Assembly (NCBI GenBank): GCA_020073445.1 | Contig: JAIQFE010000005.1 | Span: 62,001 to 126,000, forward strand | DNA length: 64,000 bases | Source of the DNA: Terriglobia bacterium | Lineage (GTDB): Bacteria; Acidobacteriota; Terriglobia; Bryobacterales; Bryobacteraceae | Direction: 5' to 3' | In this document: positions 16,519 to 24,663 of the stretch, piece after piece | How the letters are laid out: every line of letters starts with the position of its first letter | Position numbering within the stretch: the stretch's first letter is position 1 | Notes under the pieces: model-generated | What the model saw: the letters and a program-made list of their open reading frames with translations, nothing else | The model's database searches: none | Told to the model about the DNA's origin: nothing | Translations under genes and position numbers: made by a program

Positions 16519-18966
16519 GTGATCAAGACCGACCAGCGTTTACAGGTATTGCCGATCGTGTACAGCATCGCCGGACTGGCGGTGTGCCTGGTGTACCTCG
16601 CGCAAGCCGACGTGACTCATCACGACGATTTCCTGTATTACCTGTTGTGTGGCGCCATCGCCGCCCTGGGGCTGCGCAGCACGCATCGCAACGCGATTCC
16701 GGTGAGTTTCCTGGTGCTGTTACTTGCTATCGAGGATCTGAGTCTTCCGGAGCTGGTCTTCATAGCTTCCCTGATTTCGTTCCTGAGCCAGATTCGTGAG
16801 TCCGGACGTACCCGGCCGCGGATCCTAGACCTGATCCTGGCCATAGCGAGCGGAAGCATCGGGATCGCCGGGGCCCAGATGATCCACCAGGCGGTGGCGG
16901 TCATCAAATTCAACACTCTGTTTCCGGCACCCCTGGTCGCGAGTTCACTGGTCCTTTTGCTGAACCTGAGTCTGGCCCGGGCCCTGGCAAAGGGAGGCTC
17001 TTTTTCCATCGGGAAACTGTTGCTGGAGGAGTGCCGCCCGTTGGTGCCCTGGTTTATCGGACTCGCGTATCTCGCGTCTCTGGTCCGCAGCGCGGCCACC
17101 CTCAACGGAATGAACGCCGGCTTGGTGATGCTGCCGATGTTGTTCGCGCTGGACTCCGCGTTCCGCGCCTGGTTCAACACCAAGGAGAAGCATCGGGAAG
17201 AACTGGCCGCCCTGCAAAAGCGAAGCTTGGAGAACCTGGCGGCGCTGCACCAGCGCACTCTGGAGACGCTGGCGGTCGCCATCAACGGCCGCGATCGCAC
17301 CACGCAGATGCATCTGCGCCGGGTCCAGTTCTATGTTCGGGCGGTGGGTGCGGAGCTGAAACTGAGCCCGGAGGATCTGGAGCACTTGAACGTCGCTGCT
17401 TTGCTGCACGATATCGGTAAACTGGGGATTCCCGACCACATTTTGCTCAAGCCCGGGCCGTTATCGCCGGAAGAGTGGGAAAAGATGAAGACCCACCCCT
17501 TGAGCGGCGCCGAGATGCTCGCCCGCATGAACTTCCCTGAGCCGGTGCTGCAGATCGTCGCCACGCACCACGAGAAATGGGATGGCAAGGGTTATCCGCG
17601 GGGACTCAAGGGCGAAGAGATCCCGATCGGCGCCAGAATCCTTTCCGCCGTGGACTGCCTGGATGCGCTTGCATCGGACCGCCCCTACCGCAGCGCTCTC
17701 ACCATCGATATGGCGATGGACAGAGTCTCACGGGAAGAGGGACGAAGTTTCGATCCGCGAGTCGTGTCCGTGTTGCAACGCCGCTATGCGGAGCTGGAGC
17801 GGATGGCGTGGGGCGAGGTGACAGAAAACGTCGCCGAAACGCCGGATACGCCCGCCCAGGACCTCGGAAAGCTGTCCGCTAGCTTGAATTCCGAATCCAA
17901 GCCCGCCTCGGATTCGATTCTGGACCCGATTGTATCCGCGCGCCAGGAAACGCAGCGCCTGCAGACGCTGGCGACGGCTTTGACGCACTCCTTGGGCGCC
18001 AGCGAGGTGACCGCCGCGATCCATCAGCACGTGAAGGAGATGATCGCTCACGATACGCTGGCGATCTACGTGAGCCGCGACGGTGAGATGGAGCCTATCG
18101 AAATCGTAGGGGAGAACAGTCATCTGTTCAGCCGGGACGCATTCCCGATCGAAAAAGGGCTTTCTGGCCGCGTCGTTCAGCACAAGAGTTCGATTCTGAA
18201 CGGCGATCCCTGCATGGAGTTTGGCTTCAACAACGATTCGGTGGTGGTGTACAAACTGCAGTCCGCGTTGGCCGTGCTGATGAAGGGACCGAAAGGCATG
18301 TTGGGGGTCATCACGCTCTATCAGAAGGATCTGCGCGCCTTTAATCGCGATCATCTTCGACTCCTGGAGGCCGTCAGCCTGCAGGTAGCTCCGGCCATTG
18401 AGAGCGCACTGCGCTACCACGACACGGAGAAGATGGCCGTAACCGATCACCTGACCGGCCTTCCCAACGCTCGCTCGCTCGAACTGCACCTGCATCGTGA
18501 GCTTTCGCGAGCGCAGCGGGAAGATAAGACGGTCGGAGTGCTGGTCTGCGACTTAAATGGATTCAAAGGGGTCAATGACCGGTTCGGCCACCTGAAAGGC
18601 AACGAAGTATTGCAGGTGGTGGCGAAAGGGCTGCAAGATGTCTGCCGGAAGTCCGACTACGTCGCGCGCATGGGCGGAGACGAATTCGTCATCGTCTCAC
18701 CTGGGTTGAGAGAAGATCTGAGCGTCTCGTATGTGGAACGGCTTCAGACCGTGGCACGCGCGGCCGGCTGGGCCGTTTGCAACGAGCAGTGCCTTTCCAT
18801 GGCGGTCGGCACGGCCATCTATCCTTTTGATGGGACCGACGCCGAAGTCCTGCTGGCCGAATCCGACCGCAGGATGTACAGCGCCAAGCCGCAAGGCTCC
18901 CGGCGTGGGGAACCCGCTCCCGCTGAAGCACCCCAGCGAGCAGTAATCGAAGAGCAAGTTTCTTAG
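16519..18966 (+). CDS. Membrane HD-GYP - GAF - GGDEF cyclic-di-GMP signalling protein
   Basis: About 815 residues from GTG 16519 (GTG 16510 also possible). The frame is open back to 16267, but that part would overlap eda and looks non-coding. Order: about seven transmembrane segments (15-220), a short Leu/Glu/Arg coiled stretch, an HD-GYP phosphodiesterase domain (HDIGK near 296, HHEKWDGKGYPRGLKG near 350), a GAF sensor domain (about 480-635) and GGDEF (MGGDEFVIVS near 718). Both catalytic motifs are complete, so the protein could make and break c-di-GMP at the inner membrane, with GAF choosing the output. No known partner gene adjacent. Confidence 0.85.
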   Translation: MIKTDQRLQVLPIVYSIAGLAVCLVYLAQADVTHHDDFLYYLLCGAIAALGLRSTHRNAIPVSFLVLLLAIEDLSLPELVFIASLISFLSQIRESGRTRPRILDLILAIASGSIGIAGAQMIHQAVAVIKFNTLFPAPLVASSLVLLLNLSLARALAKGGSFSIGKLLLEECRPLVPWFIGLAYLASLVRSAATLNGMNAGLVMLPMLFALDSAFRAWFNTKEKHREELAALQKRSLENLAALHQRTLETLAVAINGRDRTTQMHLRRVQFYVRAVGAELKLSPEDLEHLNVAALLHDIGKLGIPDHILLKPGPLSPEEWEKMKTHPLSGAEMLARMNFPEPVLQIVATHHEKWDGKGYPRGLKGEEIPIGARILSAVDCLDALASDRPYRSALTIDMAMDRVSREEGRSFDPRVVSVLQRRYAELERMAWGEVTENVAETPDTPAQDLGKLSASLNSESKPASDSILDPIVSARQETQRLQTLATALTHSLGASEVTAAIHQHVKEMIAHDTLAIYVSRDGEMEPIEIVGENSHLFSRDAFPIEKGLSGRVVQHKSSILNGDPCMEFGFNNDSVVVYKLQSALAVLMKGPKGMLGVITLYQKDLRAFNRDHLRLLEAVSLQVAPAIESALRYHDTEKMAVTDHLTGLPNARSLELHLHRELSRAQREDKTVGVLVCDLNGFKGVNDRFGHLKGNEVLQVVAKGLQDVCRKSDYVARMGGDEFVIVSPGLREDLSVSYVERLQTVARAAGWAVCNEQCLSMAVGTAIYPFDGTDAEVLLAESDRRMYSAKPQGSRRGEPAPAEAPQRAVIEEQVS

Positions 18967-18973
18967 AGGATTC

Positions 18974-18990
18974 CGGCGGGCTCACCGCCG
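18974..18990. other. Short hairpin between convergent genes
   Basis: CGGCGG-GCTCA-CCGCCG in the 45-base gap between the HD-GYP and zinc-ribbon genes. No T-run follows on either strand, so terminator function is uncertain. Confidence 0.3.
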
Positions 18991-19011
18991 CGAGCCGGAT
19001 TGCCGAGTCTC

Positions 19012-19284
19012 TTACTGTTGAGACGACATCTCGTCGGCCGATTTCTTGACCATCAGAAGCGCAATGGTCGTGGCCAGAAGAGTTATAAACGAACCTACGT
19101 AGTTGGTGAACAGCGCCACGACCGTAAGCGCGGCCGAGAGTATGAATAGCCCCGTGACGATCTTGCCAAAGTGCTGGCGGAAGTTCGTTTTGGATTTGAC
19201 CGGGCTGTTGACCAGATCACCGCAATTGACGCAGTTCACGTCAGTCTTGGCTACCGGCGATTCGCACTGTTTGCAGCGTTGCAT
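19012..19284 (-). CDS. Small zinc-ribbon membrane protein
   Basis: 90 residues. The N-terminus has two CxxC knuckles (CKQC at 4-7 and CVNC at 18-21) forming a zinc ribbon. A basic linker and two hydrophobic segments follow (about 42-60 and 64-80). Proteins of this plan are common and mostly uncharacterised; the ribbon would face the cytoplasm. It is convergent with the HD-GYP gene and has its own upstream gap. No specific function can be assigned. Confidence 0.7.
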   Translation of the reverse strand: MQRCKQCESPVAKTDVNCVNCGDLVNSPVKSKTNFRQHFGKIVTGLFILSAALTVVALFTNYVGSFITLLATTIALLMVKKSADEMSSQQ

Positions 19285-19402
19285 AGGAGCCTGGAAGCAC
19301 CAGGCAGGCCCAGTCTACAGGCCGTTCCTGCACCAGTCTATTGGGGGTTCACCCGATCCGGCCTAAGCACCTACTGAACGGAGTGCGATAAACTCGCTGT
19401 CG

Positions 19403-21142
19403 ATGAGGAAGACGGCGAGGAAGATTATGCTCAGGTCACTAATCTGTATCGCATGCATGGTGGCAGGAATCACCCGGGCGCAGGTCCAGAACTACAAGCC
19501 CGTGACCCAGGACATGCTGACCAACCCCAGTCCGAATGACTGGCTGATGTTCAGCCGCACCTACGATGCGCAGCGCTACAGCCCGCTCAACCAGATCAAC
19601 AAGCAGAACGTGAGCCAGCTCGGGCTGGCGTGGACCCGGGGCCTTTCCAACGGCACGATGGAGAGCATCCCGCTGGTGCATGACGGCGTGATGTACGTGA
19701 TCGCGCCGCCAGCGTCCGTCCTGGCGCTGGATGCCACCAACGGCGATGTTATCTGGGAGTACAAGCATCGTCCGGACGATGCCAGGGGAGCGGCGGGCAG
19801 GTCCAAGGCGATCTCGATCTATCAGGATGTGATCCTCTACATGGCGCCGGACAACTTCATCGTCGGGATCGATGCGCGTACGGGCGTCGCTAAATGGAAA
19901 GTGCCGGATTCACGCGGGCACTCATCCGGGTCTATCGCCGTCGACGGAAAGTTCATCTCGGGCGGCGCTTGCAGCAACGGTTTGCAATCGAGTTGTTACG
20001 TGGCGGCGCACGACGCGGCGACCGGCAAGGAGATCTGGAAATTCTATACGGCCCAGGGAGCTGACGACGTAAATCCGGATTCCTGGGGTGGAGCGCCGGC
20101 GGACAAGCGAACTGCGTCGACTTGGGGGTTGCCGGGAACTTACGATCCGGTCCGCAAGGTAATCTACTGGGGCATTGCGAATCCAACGCCGAATACGCGC
20201 CTGGACCGGCATGCCGGAAATATCGATGCGATCCCGCGTATCGCGCCCTCGGATCTTTATAGCAACTCGACCGTGGCGCTCGATCCGGAAACCGGGAAGC
20301 TCAAATGGTATTACCAGCATCTGCCCGGTGACGACTGGGACGAAGACTATACCCATGAACGGACGCTGATCCGTACGGCGGTGAGCCCCGATCCGAAATT
20401 CGTGAAGTGGGCGAATCCCGACATCCCCAAGGGCCAGCAGCGCGACATTGCGGTGATGGTCGGCGAAGGCGGCGGCGTTTTTGCGATGGACCGGAACGAC
20501 GGAAAGTTTCTATGGGCGACGCCGTTTCCCTATGACACGCCGCTCTTCCTGATCAAGAACATCGACGTAAAGACCGGGAAAACCGAAATCAACTGGGACC
20601 TGGTGTTCAAGGATAAGGGCGAGAAAAACCACACGATTTGCTTCTATAACACCAGGAGCTACTGGCCCACGGCGTACAGCCCGAAGACCAACTCGCTGTA
20701 TGTGCCGTACAACGATAACTGCCTCGACATGGGAGTGAGCCGGGGGCGGACTCCTGTGCCGAGCCCCAAGTCTCAACCTAACAAGATGGCCGGTGTTGCC
20801 AAGATAAATATGTCGACCGGAGAGATCCAGCCGTTTTATCTGGGTCATGCACTGACCAACGGATCGGTGGTGGTGACCGCGGGCGATGTGGTGTTCTGGG
20901 GCGATCTGAATCGCCGGTTCATGGCGCTCGATTCCGAATCCGGGAAAGTGCTGTGGGATACGATCCTGGGCGGCTCGGTTTCGGTGAGCACCATCACATA
21001 TGCGGTGAACGGGAAGCAGTACGTAGCGGTGATGACCGGAGACGGCGCGATGACATCGGGCCTGACCGCTATGACTCCCGATCTCAAGGTGATCAAAGGG
21101 TACAACGCGATCTATGTGTTCGCGCTGACGGACAAGCGGTAG
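19403..21142 (+). CDS. PQQ-dependent alcohol dehydrogenase-type quinoprotein
   Basis: 579 residues. The signal peptide ends ITRAQ; ATG 19427 is an in-frame alternative with a better ribosome binding site (GAGGAAG) and also gives a leader. The mature protein is an eight-bladed PQQ propeller with repeated W-motifs (DATNGDVIWEYK, DAATGKEIWKFY, DPETGKLKWYYQ) and the methanol/ethanol dehydrogenase N-terminus DWLMFSRTYDAQRYSPLNQI. No heme c motif is fused, so electrons must pass to a separate cytochrome. Periplasmic; substrate unknown. One of three quinoproteins within 14 kb. Confidence 0.9.
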   Translation: MRKTARKIMLRSLICIACMVAGITRAQVQNYKPVTQDMLTNPSPNDWLMFSRTYDAQRYSPLNQINKQNVSQLGLAWTRGLSNGTMESIPLVHDGVMYVIAPPASVLALDATNGDVIWEYKHRPDDARGAAGRSKAISIYQDVILYMAPDNFIVGIDARTGVAKWKVPDSRGHSSGSIAVDGKFISGGACSNGLQSSCYVAAHDAATGKEIWKFYTAQGADDVNPDSWGGAPADKRTASTWGLPGTYDPVRKVIYWGIANPTPNTRLDRHAGNIDAIPRIAPSDLYSNSTVALDPETGKLKWYYQHLPGDDWDEDYTHERTLIRTAVSPDPKFVKWANPDIPKGQQRDIAVMVGEGGGVFAMDRNDGKFLWATPFPYDTPLFLIKNIDVKTGKTEINWDLVFKDKGEKNHTICFYNTRSYWPTAYSPKTNSLYVPYNDNCLDMGVSRGRTPVPSPKSQPNKMAGVAKINMSTGEIQPFYLGHALTNGSVVVTAGDVVFWGDLNRRFMALDSESGKVLWDTILGGSVSVSTITYAVNGKQYVAVMTGDGAMTSGLTAMTPDLKVIKGYNAIYVFALTDKR

Positions 21143-21149
21143 TTGGTCT

Positions 21150-21194
21150 GTGGGGTCAGGCTTTCAAGCCTGCCGCCGGGCTTTCTGCCCGGCG
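21150..21194. repeat. Left terminal inverted repeat of the REP transposase element
   Basis: 45 bases made of two hairpins, CAGGCTT-TC-AAGCCTG and GCCGGGC-TTTCT-GCCCGGC. It is the reverse complement of 21789-21832 apart from one inserted T. It starts eight bases after the stop codon of the quinoprotein gene. Confidence 0.9.
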
Positions 21195-21242
21195 CCTCCG
21201 AAAATCTGCGAGAGTTTCCGTCCATTAGTTTCACTATTTCAT

Positions 21243-21818
21243 GTGAACCGGTACGAACGTCGTCTACCTCACTGGGATGCCGTGGGCGGTGCGATGTTCG
21301 TGACGTTTCGTCTCGCCGGGAGTCTTCCTGCAAGCCGCATCTTCCCTCCCGCGCGCTTCAGTTCAGGCAAGGCGTTCGTCGCCATGGACCGGCTGCTAGA
21401 CCAAGCTGCTGACGGTCCGGTGTTCCTACGCCAGCATGAGATCGCACAACTGGTGATCGATGCCGTATGTGATGGCGAAGCTCGGTTTCATCGTTACGAC
21501 TTGCATGCCTTCGTGGCGATGCCGAATCATGTCCATCTGCTGGTCACACCTCACGTGATTGCCAAGCGGTGGCTCGGTCCGCTCAAGGGATTCACAGGAC
21601 ATCAGGCGAATCGGGTCCTGGGACGGCACGCTCCATTCTGGCAGCAGGAAAGCTACGATCATCTAGTCCGCGATGAAGAAGAGTTCCGCCGGATAGAGCG
21701 ATACATTGAGAACAATCCGGTTAACGCGGGGCTGGTTGGGTCCGCAGAACTTTATCCCTGGTCAAGTGCTGCGCGGTTCGATGGAGCACGCCGGGCAGAA
21801 GCCCGGCGGCAGGCTTGA
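21243..21818 (+). CDS. REP-associated tyrosine transposase (Y1_Tnp, IS200-like)
   Basis: 191 residues from GTG 21243, where the family's usual RRRLPHWD-like opening (NRYERRLPHWD) begins; the frame is open further upstream. Motifs: VTFRLAGSLP, the HUH metal motif in AMPNHVHLLVTP, FWQQESYDHLVRDEEE containing the catalytic Tyr, and RIERYIENNPVNAGLV. RAYTs are single-strand DNA nucleases that cut and join REP hairpins. The last ten codons and the TGA lie inside the right terminal repeat, so the C-terminus ARRAEARRQA is written by the repeat itself. The gene looks intact. Confidence 0.92.
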   Translation: MNRYERRLPHWDAVGGAMFVTFRLAGSLPASRIFPPARFSSGKAFVAMDRLLDQAADGPVFLRQHEIAQLVIDAVCDGEARFHRYDLHAFVAMPNHVHLLVTPHVIAKRWLGPLKGFTGHQANRVLGRHAPFWQQESYDHLVRDEEEFRRIERYIENNPVNAGLVGSAELYPWSSAARFDGARRAEARRQA

Positions 21819-21832
21819 AAGCCTGACCCCAC
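21789..21832. repeat. Right terminal inverted repeat of the REP transposase element
   Basis: 44 bases, reverse complement of the left copy with one base missing in the CTTTCTG loop. It contains the transposase stop codon and ends eight bases before the convergent metallo-hydrolase gene. Confidence 0.9.
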
Positions 21833-21839
21833 AAAAAGC

Positions 21840-22721
21840 CTACTTCGACTTCATCAGCTCGTCGTAGAAGCCGTCCAGCGCGGCGGGCTGAAGCATGAGC
21901 TTGAACGACAGATCGTCCATCTTGATCGACGCCATCAACTGGTCCTTTGGCACGCCCATCTTCACCGCAGCCTTGGCGCGGTCGACGACCTTCGCGATGT
22001 TATCGCGATACGACTGCACGTACGATCGAGGCTGGGGATCGTCATTGCCCGGAATCGCGAGATCCCAGTCCAGCTTCAGGACCTTATCCAGCACCGACGG
22101 CCATTCGACCAGGCTCCCTCCGCCGGCGTAATCGGCTAACGGAGCGCGGCTTCCCGGAGGAGTACCGACCCCTAGCTCATCGCTGAGAGCGACAACCTTG
22201 AGATCCGGAAAGTACACCACCGTATCGCCGCTGGTGTGCGCGCGGCCGTAGTGGTGCGCCTCCACCGTCACGCCCCCGAGCTTCACGGTGTAATCGGTCG
22301 AGTAGGTCACGCTGGGCGGCGCCGGTTTGGGCGTGGCGGCGTAAGTGACCAGGTTGCTCTTGAGGTTCTCATGCGCGATGACCGGGATCCCCAGGGCCAG
22401 GAACTTATCGTCATTGCCGGTGTGATCCTGGTGATGATGCGTCAGCAGCATGTACTTGATGGGCTGGTTTGAAACGCTCTTGATCAGCTCCATCAGCTTG
22501 TCGTAGTTGCCCTCGGCGGGAAGCTTTCCGTCCACCAGGATGATTCCTTCGCTGGTGACGCGAACGCTGGAATTTCCTCCTGCGCCGGTGACCAAGTACA
22601 GCCCTGGTTTTACTTCCTTAATGGCTTGGGCTTGATTGCCGCCGCCTTTGCCGCCCTTGGGCTGGGCACATACAATTCCGGCGGTGGACAGGATAATGAG
22701 GGTGAATAGGATCTTTCGCAA
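21840..22721 (-). CDS. Secreted metallo-beta-lactamase-fold hydrolase
   Basis: 293 residues with a signal peptide (about 1-19, VCAQ) and a Gly/Lys linker. The metal motif THHHQDHTGND (HxHxDH) is intact, with a further His in the HYGRAHTSGDTVVYF block, typical of B3-like or glyoxalase-II-like periplasmic enzymes. The C-terminal 60 residues (VQSYRDNIAKVVDRAKAAVKMG) form a helical extension common in Acidobacteriota members. The family hydrolyses lactams, thioesters or lactones; the substrate here is unknown. It ends eight bases from the transposase element. Confidence 0.85.
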   Translation of the reverse strand: MRKILFTLIILSTAGIVCAQPKGGKGGGNQAQAIKEVKPGLYLVTGAGGNSSVRVTSEGIILVDGKLPAEGNYDKLMELIKSVSNQPIKYMLLTHHHQDHTGNDDKFLALGIPVIAHENLKSNLVTYAATPKPAPPSVTYSTDYTVKLGGVTVEAHHYGRAHTSGDTVVYFPDLKVVALSDELGVGTPPGSRAPLADYAGGGSLVEWPSVLDKVLKLDWDLAIPGNDDPQPRSYVQSYRDNIAKVVDRAKAAVKMGVPKDQLMASIKMDDLSFKLMLQPAALDGFYDELMKSK

Positions 22722-22767
22722 CGTGAGTACCTCGCTTTAAAGGATACACCTGATCGATTATTTCTAT

Positions 22768-22796
22768 TTGACGGTTTGGGCGCCCGCCGGTAGCAT
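22768..22796 (+). promoter_or_regulatory. Candidate promoter of the hypothetical gene at 22853
   Basis: TTGACG (22768-22773), a 17-base spacer and TAGCAT (22791-22796), in the divergent gap. Confidence 0.35.
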
Positions 22797-22852
22797 TATT
22801 CTGCGGAGTCCCCTCGTCGCCTCCCGCACCCATCCCCGAAGATCCGGAGTGT

Positions 22853-23299
22853 GTGGCCGTGCCGATATCGGACGCTTATATCATTCAGTATCTTCTGGAC
22901 GGAACCTCGGAATCTCCCGTGGAAATCCATTGGTGCGAGAAGGATACGGAACAGGCAGGGTACGTGGCGCAGTTAGAAGGCGTTGACCTGATCCTGGAGC
23001 CGGTCTACTCGAGAGGCGGTTCCCGGCTGACCTTAAGATTTTGTCATGACGGCGAGGAATTTAGCATCAGCGAGCCCGCCAGCGGGGGATGGCTAGGCCG
23101 CAAATTCTCCAGCGAAGACGAGCGCCATCTGGTCAGGCTGTTCCGCAATCTCATCCAAGCCGTGGTTTCCCAGTGCAACATTCGGCGTCAACGGGCCGAG
23201 CAGAATCAGGAGGAGATTCGCGAGCGGATCAGCCACCGGATGCTTTTCGGAGAATCTCAGGAGACTTCGAGCAGAGCCGCTATCGCCGGACCACGGTAA
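22853..23299 (+). CDS. Hypothetical protein, 148 residues
   Basis: GTG start (MAVPISDAYIIQYLLDG). No signal peptide or transmembrane helix. The first 90 residues alternate hydrophobic and charged residues like a small beta-rich domain (LILEPVYSRGGSRLTLRF); the rest is a long charged helix with many Arg, Glu and Gln. Two Cys and no known motif. It overlaps the 3' end of the convergent proline-linker gene by 20 bases. I do not recognise the family; candidate promoter at 22768-22796. Confidence 0.6.
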   Translation: MAVPISDAYIIQYLLDGTSESPVEIHWCEKDTEQAGYVAQLEGVDLILEPVYSRGGSRLTLRFCHDGEEFSISEPASGGWLGRKFSSEDERHLVRLFRNLIQAVVSQCNIRRQRAEQNQEEIRERISHRMLFGESQETSSRAAIAGPR

Positions 23300-24539
23300 T
23301 TGTCGCGGCTGCGAATTTCGTCGGATCGGCTACGCTGACCGCGCTGACCGTTATTGTCCAGACCGCCGGCGCGACCGCTGGAGCCATGTAGGTTCCGAGG
23401 CTGCTGATGAAGCCGAGCTTTGCATTTCCACCCGTAATGCCGTTGACCTTCCACGTGACCGCCTGATTGGCCGTGTTCTTCACCGTCGCGGTGAAGAGCT
23501 GCGTTTTGTTGACGCGCACGGTCGCCTTGGCAGGTGAGATGGTGACCGCGATCGCGGCGGGCGGCGGAGGCGGAGGAGGCGGCGGCGTGGTAGCCGTCGA
23601 TTGCCGCGCTTGCCCGGAATCCGGCGTAATCATCAACTCGGAAACATCCACCACTTCGAAGTCCGACCCGTGGATCTTGCCCAGATTGTGCAAGTCGTCA
23701 TTGCTCCAACGCGAGTCCGGAGCGCCCGATAGATACCAGGCCGAGCCGTTATCGGCGATCATCATGCCGTACTTCTTGAGCGCCCGCAGGATGATCTGGT
23801 TGGTGGGCGAAAAGCTGGAGATATCGAAATCCGCGCGCAGGCGGAAGCGGACTCCCATGGGAGGATATTGCGCGCCAGTCAGGCTGGACGCATAGTGCCG
23901 CGCGGGCCAGACGTAGGCTTTCTGCGTTTTGGGAACCGTGAATCGAAGCGCATGGCGGATCTCGCCCGCGGCGATTTCGTCATAGCGAACCAGCCCGGGA
24001 AAGATCGGAAGGCCGGCCGCGTCGGCCGAGGTCCAAGTGGCCACGCGGAGATTGTTCGAGAGAAGGTTATAGATCGCTCCGGAGCCTGCCTTCCAACTTG
24101 CGCTTTGAGGGTACGCCGCATACAGCTCGTACAGAATGCAGTGATCGACATCCACCGAAATCGCGTGGCGGTCGCCCGTGCTGGCGCTGCCACCCTCGAT
24201 GGGCGCGTTCAGGGGCACGGCGTAGGGACCAGGATCACTCTCATCGGCATAGTCGAAACTTGCCGGATATTTGGTCTGCGTGCCTGGCACGGTGATGTAC
24301 GGGATCCCGATAGGGCCGCCATCCCATAGCCCTGAGCCGAAATCGGCATGGACGCCGGTGGCCGCGCCGATAGTGTTGACGTAGGTCGAAGAGTTGGGCG
24401 AAACCGACAACTGATCGACAGGCGTGTTCCAGATGTTGTCGGCTGGCAGTACCGCGCAAGCTCCCAAGGTGGGCGCCTGCGCGCGAGCGACGCCGGCGAA
24501 CCCCAGCAAGAGCCCAAAAACTAAGAAATGACGAGGCAA
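23280..24539 (-). CDS. Secreted protein with polyproline linker and C-terminal Ig-like domain
   Basis: 419 residues from TTG 24539, chosen because AGGGAG lies seven bases upstream and a signal peptide (PRHFLVFGLLLGFAGVARAQ) follows at once; a longer frame would run into the divergent dehydrogenase gene. The main domain (about 23-310) has CAVLPADNIWNTPV, GDRHAISVDVDHCILYELY and YGMMIADNGSAWYLSG, which I know only from uncharacterised secreted proteins. Next come nine consecutive prolines and an Ig-like fold of about 85 residues (ISPAKATVRVNKTQLFTATV). Probably a cell-surface binding protein or hydrolase; function unknown. Confidence 0.75.
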   Translation of the reverse strand: MPRHFLVFGLLLGFAGVARAQAPTLGACAVLPADNIWNTPVDQLSVSPNSSTYVNTIGAATGVHADFGSGLWDGGPIGIPYITVPGTQTKYPASFDYADESDPGPYAVPLNAPIEGGSASTGDRHAISVDVDHCILYELYAAYPQSASWKAGSGAIYNLLSNNLRVATWTSADAAGLPIFPGLVRYDEIAAGEIRHALRFTVPKTQKAYVWPARHYASSLTGAQYPPMGVRFRLRADFDISSFSPTNQIILRALKKYGMMIADNGSAWYLSGAPDSRWSNDDLHNLGKIHGSDFEVVDVSELMITPDSGQARQSTATTPPPPPPPPPAAIAVTISPAKATVRVNKTQLFTATVKNTANQAVTWKVNGITGGNAKLGFISSLGTYMAPAVAPAVWTITVSAVSVADPTKFAAATITVVRR

Positions 24540-24663
24540 AGGGTAACTCCCTGCCACAGAATACGGGCGCACGCGATTCCGGACAATTGGGTACTTGCCT
24601 GAAGGTAGTCCTACGTAGGCGGTCCCGTTAGGTGTTATCCTGATGCGCCAGGAGGCAACTACC

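Larger units (their letters stand above)
21150..21832 (+). mobile_element. REP-associated tyrosine transposase (RAYT) element
   Basis: A 683-bp unit: hairpin-rich 45-bp repeat, one HUH-transposase gene, inverted 44-bp repeat. It sits neatly between a quinoprotein gene and a metallo-hydrolase gene. The layout matches RAYT/REP loci, in which the transposase acts on the palindromic REP hairpins. No target-site duplication is obvious, as expected for this type of element. Confidence 0.85.

Noticed and set aside
19403-21142. Lanthanide-type methanol dehydrogenase (XoxF)
   Set aside because: Overall similarity is to the broader alcohol dehydrogenase quinoproteins; I could not confirm the extra metal-ligand Asp or the vicinal Cys pair by eye, so no specific name was given.
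21150-21832. Interpretation as a standard insertion sequence with target duplication
   Set aside because: No flanking direct repeat is visible, and the transposase is of the RAYT/HUH type, which does not make target duplications.
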